Source: JAHEDH01 sp965364515 (GTDB lineage: Bacteria > Actinomycetota > Acidimicrobiia > Spongiisociales > ZC4RG35). Taken from it: a stretch of 9,107 nt of DNA. The DNA is taken from the NCBI GenBank assembly GCA_965364515.1, contig CBDTXZ010000125.1, positions 1-9,107 on the forward strand, read 5' to 3'. Shown here one piece after another: positions 5,885-9,107 of this stretch. A model generated the notes under the pieces. It was given only the letters and a program-made list of their open reading frames with translations, did not search any database and was not told where the DNA came from. A program made the position numbers and the translations under genes. Position 1 is the first letter of the stretch; every line of letters starts with the position of its first letter.

Positions 5885-6946
5885 GTCGAGGAGACGGCGG
5901 TAGAGCGACAAGTAGTCGTCGACCATCCTGGACGCATCGAACCGTCCCTCGATCGAACGACGGACCGCACTGCGATCGAGGTGACGGGCGCTCTCGACGG
6001 CGTCGACGGTCGCGTGCCGGCCGGAGACGAGAAACCCGTTCACCCCTGCCTCGATGATCTCGGGCATGGATCCGCGGGCGTGGGTGATCACTGGCGTCCC
6101 GCACGCCATCGCCTCGACGACGCTGAACCCGAATGGCTCGTCGAAGTCGATCAGGTGGAGGAGCGCAGCGGCGTCTCCGAGAACGCTCTGGCGTCGCTCG
6201 GGGCCAACGGGCCCGAGATAGACCACCCGTTCCCCATCGATGTGCGGCTCCACCGACGTCTCGAAATACTCACGATCCTGGATGATGCCGGCGATGACCA
6301 GCGGGCGCCCTGCCTCGGCAGCAACCTCGATCGCCAGGGCGGTCCCCTTGTCGGGATGGATCCGGCCGAAGAAGACGAGCGACTCCCCACCCGGTCCGAT
6401 CTCGAAGGACTCGACGTCGATCCCGTGGTGGATCGTCGCCGCATACGGCAGCGCCGGGTGTCGATCGGCATCGCTGATCGCCACGTAGCTGACCCGATCG
6501 GCGTACTCGAGGTACACCGGAAGCGTCGCGTCTGAGCCGAACCCGTGGATGGTCGTCACCACAGGCGTGTCGACCAGCCTCGAGAAGGCGAGCGGGAGGA
6601 AGTCGAAACTGTTGTGGATCAGGTCGAAATCGCCCGCCTGCTCGAACACCGAAGCGATGTGGAGCGCCTCCCACGCCTTGGCGTCGAGGGTCGGATCCTC
6701 CGAGTAGCCCGTCGGGGCCACTCCGACGAGGCGAGCCGATGTCACCGAGTCCGCAGTGGCGAACAACGTGACATCGACACCGCGTGCGACGAGGCCCTCC
6801 GTCAGCAGCGAGGTGAATTGCTCCCACGGTCCGTAATGGCGCGGCGGGACCCGCCATGAGATCGGAGCGAGGACGGCGATGCGCAGCCTTGCCGGCCCAG
6901 GCTGGGCGGGGTTCCTTCCGCTCGCCGGAGTCAAGCGAAGCGCCAT
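5879..6946 (-). CDS. GT4 glycosyltransferase, convergent to the GH130 operon
   Basis: This 355-residue retaining GT-B glycosyltransferase has a Rossmann start at RIAVLAPISWRVPPRHYGPWE (22-42), which includes the acceptor-side Gly-Pro-Trp-Glu loop. It also has HGFGSD (134-139), HHGIDVESF (173-181), FFGRIHPDKG (192-201, phosphate-loop side) and a textbook EX7E motif, EPFGFSVVE (270-278), followed by AMACGTPVI. It differs clearly from the GT4 protein encoded at 2136, so it probably makes a different linkage. ATG 6946 has no Shine-Dalgarno. It starts 40 nt after the stop of a Lys-rich micro-protein on the same strand, so it may be translated from that transcript, or be leaderless. The first 20 residues are Pro/Gly/Arg-rich and may not be part of the fold; a start nearer residue 21 (a CTG codon) cannot be excluded. 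There is no signal peptide or membrane helix. Confidence 0.9.
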   Translation of the reverse strand: MALRLTPASGRNPAQPGPARLRIAVLAPISWRVPPRHYGPWEQFTSLLTEGLVARGVDVTLFATADSVTSARLVGVAPTGYSEDPTLDAKAWEALHIASVFEQAGDFDLIHNSFDFLPLAFSRLVDTPVVTTIHGFGSDATLPVYLEYADRVSYVAISDADRHPALPYAATIHHGIDVESFEIGPGGESLVFFGRIHPDKGTALAIEVAAEAGRPLVIAGIIQDREYFETSVEPHIDGERVVYLGPVGPERRQSVLGDAAALLHLIDFDEPFGFSVVEAMACGTPVITHARGSMPEIIEAGVNGFLVSGRHATVDAVESARHLDRSAVRRSIEGRFDASRMVDDYLSLYRRLLDR

Positions 6947-6986
6947 GCTGCCGGCGCGAGATCGGTCGCTGGGAAGGAGCGCAGGC

Positions 6987-7109
6987 TCAGACGATCTTTG
7001 TCGACTTGGTGGCGGCGTCCAGCTTCTGCTTCTTGTCGAGGCGCTTCTCCTTCAGGTTCTTGACAGCGGGCTTCTTGTTGCCCTTGCCGCCCTTGTCCTT
7101 GGTTCCCAT
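6987..7109 (-). CDS. 40-residue Lys-rich micro-protein
   Basis: ATG 7109 has a near-perfect GGAGG (7115-7119) 5 nt upstream, among the best ribosome binding sites in the window. The product begins MGTKDKGGKGNKKP and continues with NLKEKRLDKKQKLDAATKS. About a third of the residues are Lys, with a few Asp and Glu and no Cys, Trp, Tyr or Phe. It is predicted to be disordered or a single amphipathic, charged helix. Similar Lys-rich proteins containing an LKEKR core are, as I recall, widespread and uncharacterised in actinobacteria; nucleic-acid or ribosome binding is a reasonable guess only. It lies 40 nt before the GT4 gene on the same strand and probably shares its transcript. Confidence 0.72.
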   Translation of the reverse strand: MGTKDKGGKGNKKPAVKNLKEKRLDKKQKLDAATKSTKIV

Positions 7110-7147
7110 GAGTGCCTCCAGGCCGGCCGCCAGAACGGCGACGTAAC

Positions 7148-7164
7148 CGATCCTCGCAGGATCG
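7148..7164. repeat. 7-bp perfect inverted repeat upstream of the Lys-rich micro-protein
   Basis: CGATCCT-CGC-AGGATCG forms a 7-bp stem with a 3-nt loop, within the 102-bp gap between the broken membrane gene and the Lys-rich gene. It could be a terminator for the former (no U-run) or an operator for the latter. Nothing else recognisable lies in this gap. Confidence 0.35.
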
Positions 7165-7211
7165 CGGCGCTATCGCGCTGGTGATTCAGGCCGAAGTCGC
7201 AGATGACACGA

Positions 7212-7779
7212 TCATTCCGCGGACAGAGTCATCAGGTGGTGTGCTGGACTCGCCCGGCGATGTCTCTCATGTGTTGCTACCACAAGAGCGACGCCGACAA
7301 CGACCGCGGCCAGAATGGCGCGTGTTTTGATTCCGCCCCGAGCCCGTTGGGCCCAGTGGGTGATAGTTGCTGCCGAGATCAGAGCCACGTATCCGTACAA
7401 CGGGAAGAGAGCTGCGAGCATCAGCACGTCGAGAAGCGGATGCTGCAGTGCCAGGAAGTCGACGTTGTCGTCCCCGATCACCTCGCCGAGTTCCGGTCCG
7501 CTCTTGCCGCTCCTTGCCCCTCTCCAACGCCAGGTCCGGCTGGACGTGGAGGCGAGCGTTGCTGTTCAGCATCCACGCGTTGTCAGTGGCCCGCTGGCTC
7601 TCGGTCACCTGTCCCTTGCGACTGTTCTGGATCGCCCGGACGTGTTCGATCCTGCCGGCCATGCCGTGTGCCGTTGGATCGGTGACGTGGGCGTAGGTCC
7701 GGGATTGCCGGATCTCGCGCTGGACAGAATGGGTCTGATTCCTCTGGTGGAACTTGGCTAGAAGGCCCCACGATGCCAT
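7212..7779 (-). pseudogene. Frameshifted gene for a small membrane protein of unknown function
   Basis: Two reading frames join head to tail. From about 7779 down to about 7497, one frame has strong G/C third positions and normal composition (ending NAWMLNSNARLHVQPDLALE). Past that point it turns Arg-rich and loses the bias. From about 7493, the next frame takes over with good bias: ELGEVIGDDNVDFLALQHP, two hydrophobic segments (LLDVLMLAALFPLYGYVALISAATI and AILAAVVVGVALVVA) separated by a basic loop, and a stop at 7214-7212. The shift is +1, somewhere between 7490 and 7565. The second frame has only a GTG (7481) without a good ribosome binding site. ATG 7779 also lacks one, so the 5' end is uncertain. 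The family is not recognised. It may be a decayed gene or a sequencing/assembly indel; a programmed shift is less likely. Confidence 0.5.
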
Positions 7780-7780
7780 C

Positions 7781-7786
7781 AAGGAG
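7781..7786 (+). promoter_or_regulatory. Strong Shine-Dalgarno of the upstream reading frame
   Basis: AAGGAG, 2 nt before ATG 7789. The spacing is short, yet the match is much better than the AAGGG in front of the membrane protein start at 7823. Ribosomes on this transcript would therefore be expected to load first at 7789. Confidence 0.45.
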
Positions 7787-7788
7787 AT

Positions 7789-7857
7789 ATGTCTGAGCTG
7801 GCTAGTAGCAAGGGTTGCGGACATGCCGAATGCGGAACTCCTTATCCATCTTGCTGA
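7789..7857 (+). CDS. 22-residue Cys-containing upstream reading frame (possible leader peptide)
   Basis: The frame starts at ATG 7789 behind AAGGAG and ends with TGA at 7855-7857, beyond the start of the membrane protein (7823) in a different frame. The peptide has three cysteines (10, 15 and 22) and one histidine (12), in the arrangement CGHAEC plus a terminal Cys. Translation would run across the downstream start and could couple or block its use. Alternatives are that an indel has split an N-terminal extension of the membrane protein, or that the site is fortuitous. There is no way to decide from one sequence. Confidence 0.35.
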   Translation: MSELASSKGCGHAECGTPYPSC

Positions 7858-8377
7858 GATTGCCGGCGTGTTCGTCGGTTTTGGCGCGCTGATCAGCATC
7901 CGCAGCGATACAACCACCGACGAATACGAGGTGACGATGATCCGGATGATCGTCTGGACCGGCATCGTGGTTGTTGTCGCCGCCCTATTCCCTGTGGTCC
8001 TTGCTGACTACGGCATCGATGGACACGGATTGTGGGCTGCTTCCAGTGCCCTGTTCCTTGTTGTCTTTTGGGTAGGAGGGGAGGTGACGGACCGTCTCAA
8101 TCCGGAAAGAACCAGGTACCTCGCAACTCTGCCCCGCGGAGGCCGAATACGCTTCGAGATTCCGGCACTCTTCCTCTGGGTTCCTATGAACATCGCGCTC
8201 GTTCTTGTTCTCTTCGGCTCCTTCCCCGGCCAGGAACCCGTCCTCTACGTGACGGCAGTAGCTCTCAACCTGATCATGGATGCACTCCTGCTCCTCTATC
8301 TGGTGTTCCGTCAGGGACGTCCCCAGCCTGTCAGGCAACCAGCCGACACGGACCTAGAGGAGCGGACCGCCTCCTGA
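7823..8377 (+). CDS. Five-helix integral membrane protein, unknown function
   Basis: The product is 184 residues with five hydrophobic segments: about 6-26 (LIHLAEIAGVFVGFGALIS), 42-61, 68-87, 112-133 and 139-163, ending in a polar, charged tail. The opening AEIAGVFVGFGALI motif is familiar from small uncharacterised bacterial membrane proteins, but I cannot give a family name. Functionally notable residues inside the helices are few: Glu12 in the first, Asp153 in the last. ATG 7823 has AAGGG 8 nt upstream. The frame is open further upstream, but those residues are basic and polar and not obviously part of the protein. Third-position T and A are more common than in the sugar genes, suggesting a different history. 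It is divergent from the broken membrane gene and convergent with the sialidase-like gene. Confidence 0.75.
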   Translation: MPNAELLIHLAEIAGVFVGFGALISIRSDTTTDEYEVTMIRMIVWTGIVVVVAALFPVVLADYGIDGHGLWAASSALFLVVFWVGGEVTDRLNPERTRYLATLPRGGRIRFEIPALFLWVPMNIALVLVLFGSFPGQEPVLYVTAVALNLIMDALLLLYLVFRQGRPQPVRQPADTDLEERTAS

Positions 8378-8420
8378 AGAGAGGTGCCGAAGCGACCCAA
8401 TCAGCGCATGTCGGCACGTC

Positions 8421-8456
8421 GGCGTGCGGCGTCAAGGCCACCCTGGGTGGCACGCC
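8421..8456. terminator. Nested hairpin downstream of the membrane protein gene
   Basis: CCACC-CTG-GGTGG (8438-8450) forms an inner stem, and GGCGTG (8421-8426) pairs with CACGCC (8451-8456) outside it. No U-run follows. Placed in the convergent spacer, it could act as a bidirectional or Rho-assisted terminator. Confidence 0.35.
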
Positions 8457-8549
8457 GGGGCTGGACCGATCCGCCTCGTCCTTCGGAGACGTCGGTTTGT
8501 CACTGTCGATCGGTGACGTGCTCGGATGCGAGCGGGCCGTGCGATTCGC

Positions 8550-8573
8550 GCTAGGTCGCAGCGCGCGACCAGC
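8550..8573. terminator. Hairpin in the convergent spacer, 55 bp from the sialidase-like stop
   Basis: GGTCGC-AGCGC-GCGACC is a 6-bp stem extended by GCT/AGC across a single bulged A, nine pairs in total. It is a candidate terminator for the leftward gene ending at 8628. The whole spacer 8378-8627 holds no convincing gene on either strand; a weaker stem GTCAC/GTGAC lies near 8499-8517. Confidence 0.35.
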
Positions 8574-8627
8574 CGGCGTCCCCCCGTCAAGCGCTGCCAT
8601 GCCGGAGCATCGGTTCGCGATCGGGAT

Positions 8628-9107
8628 CTACGGTGTCTCGCGGGCAAAGACGATGTCTTGACGGTTGTTGTCGTCGACGAACAGACCGGGCAGTTGCGGG
8701 AACTCGACCGGTAGATTCAGGTCGTTGGCCACAGTGAACGCCGCCACGAAGTCCTCACCGGCGGTGTCGAGCCCGACGTAGTCCCCGGGGAAGTATCCCC
8801 GCGACCCCGTGATGACCATCTGACGCATGTCGAACGACGGCGACGTGAGGCGCCGCTCCTCCTGAAACACCAGGTTCGCATCGAAGAGTGCGAGATGCAC
8901 GTCGGTGCTCAACTCGGCATCGCCCAGCACGTCGTTGCGGAAGTCGTAGTAGAGGACCCCGACGGTGCCGTCGTCGTTGACGGATGCGGCCGGGAGGAAC
9001 GACTGCACGTTTTCGCCCTCCTGGCTCACACGGACCGGTGTCGACCAGGTGAATCCACCGTCTGTTGATCGGGACACGACCACCTCCACCAATCCTTGGC
9101 TGTTCCC
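8628..9107 (-). CDS. BNR/Asp-box (sialidase-like) protein, C-terminal part
   Basis: 159 residues are visible and the frame is open to the right edge, so the N-terminus lies outside. An Asp-box, SRSTDGGFTW (S-x-D-G-G-x-T-W), at visible residues 12-21 marks a beta-propeller of the BNR/sialidase superfamily. It is followed by QSFLPAASVNDDGTVGVLYYDFRND and by RGYFPGDYVGLDTAGEDFVAAFTVAND, which match the blade pattern of secreted exo-alpha-sialidase-like proteins. The protein ends ARETP with TAG. Sialidase activity is not implied: the catalytic Arg triad and Tyr/Glu pair cannot be checked here, and many proteins of this kind are non-enzymatic or act on other substrates. A signal peptide would be outside the window. 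TTG 9092 could be mistaken for a start but the frame clearly continues. Confidence 0.82.
   Translation of the reverse strand, partial: GNSQGLVEVVVSRSTDGGFTWSTPVRVSQEGENVQSFLPAASVNDDGTVGVLYYDFRNDVLGDAELSTDVHLALFDANLVFQEERRLTSPSFDMRQMVITGSRGYFPGDYVGLDTAGEDFVAAFTVANDLNLPVEFPQLPGLFVDDNNRQDIVFARETP

Noticed and set aside
5123..6535. Long plus-strand open frame spanning the GH130 end and the convergent GT4
   Set aside because: Arg/Pro-rich product crossing two well-supported genes; a high-GC shadow without family motifs.
7315..7761. Plus-strand open frame opposite the broken membrane gene
   Set aside because: It spans the frame-switch region without change of character, but the minus strand shows the better codon bias and real membrane helices; no ribosome binding site was found.
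8331..8600. Minus-strand 89-residue open frame in the convergent spacer
   Set aside because: No ribosome binding site, Pro/Ser/Arg-rich composition and overlap with hairpins and the membrane protein 3' end.
1..9107. tRNA, rRNA, CRISPR arrays, insertion sequences, attachment sites
   Set aside because: No cloverleaf, no spaced direct repeats, no transposase or integrase motifs and no terminal inverted repeats were seen on either strand.

Overview
The window is GC-rich, with a strong preference for G or C in the third codon position, GTG as well as ATG starts, and Shine-Dalgarno sequences of the AGGAG type. Together with a Suf-type Fe-S operon beside a MarR regulator and tiny Lys-rich proteins, this suggests a high-GC actinobacterium. 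Acidimicrobiia or a related free-living lineage is my best guess, but it is an inference from gene style and not from a marker gene.

Left part (1-2035): the 5' two thirds of sufB run leftward off the window. Upstream of it is a 45-residue, one-helix membrane micro-protein on the same strand, then a compact divergent promoter region, then a rightward MarR-family regulator. The divergent region holds a 36-bp imperfect palindrome. Its arms supply the -35 boxes of two face-to-face promoters, so one bound protein could silence both directions. A perfect 11-bp hairpin follows the MarR gene.

Middle (2136-6946): a rightward three-gene carbohydrate operon encodes a GT4-type glycosyltransferase, a protein with DDN/DSQGR/YDNARVPEA/DQQPIEA/NENQGAES motifs that is probably an (alpha/alpha) toroid, and a GH130-type glycoside phosphorylase or mannosidase. 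The second and third genes overlap by an ATGA. A second GT4 glycosyltransferase lies convergently, its stop codon 14 bp from that of GH130, preceded by a 40-residue Lys-rich micro-protein with an excellent ribosome binding site. Two sugar transferases, a putative helical-barrel enzyme and a glycoside phosphorylase together suggest a small system that builds and recycles a mannose-type glycan or glycoside. The product cannot be read from sequence.

Right part (7110-9107): a leftward gene for a small two-helix membrane protein is broken by a frameshift. Beside it, divergently, is a five-helix membrane protein of unknown function with a looser codon bias than its neighbours. A 22-codon Cys-containing upstream reading frame with a strong ribosome binding site overlaps its start. 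A gene-free convergent spacer with several hairpins follows. The window ends in the C-terminal part of a leftward BNR/Asp-box (sialidase-like) protein.

No tRNA, rRNA, CRISPR array, transposase or attachment site was seen. The best candidates for something undescribed are the transferase/toroid/GH130 cluster, the symmetric bidirectional promoter with its sufB-linked micro-protein, and the Cys-containing upstream reading frame.
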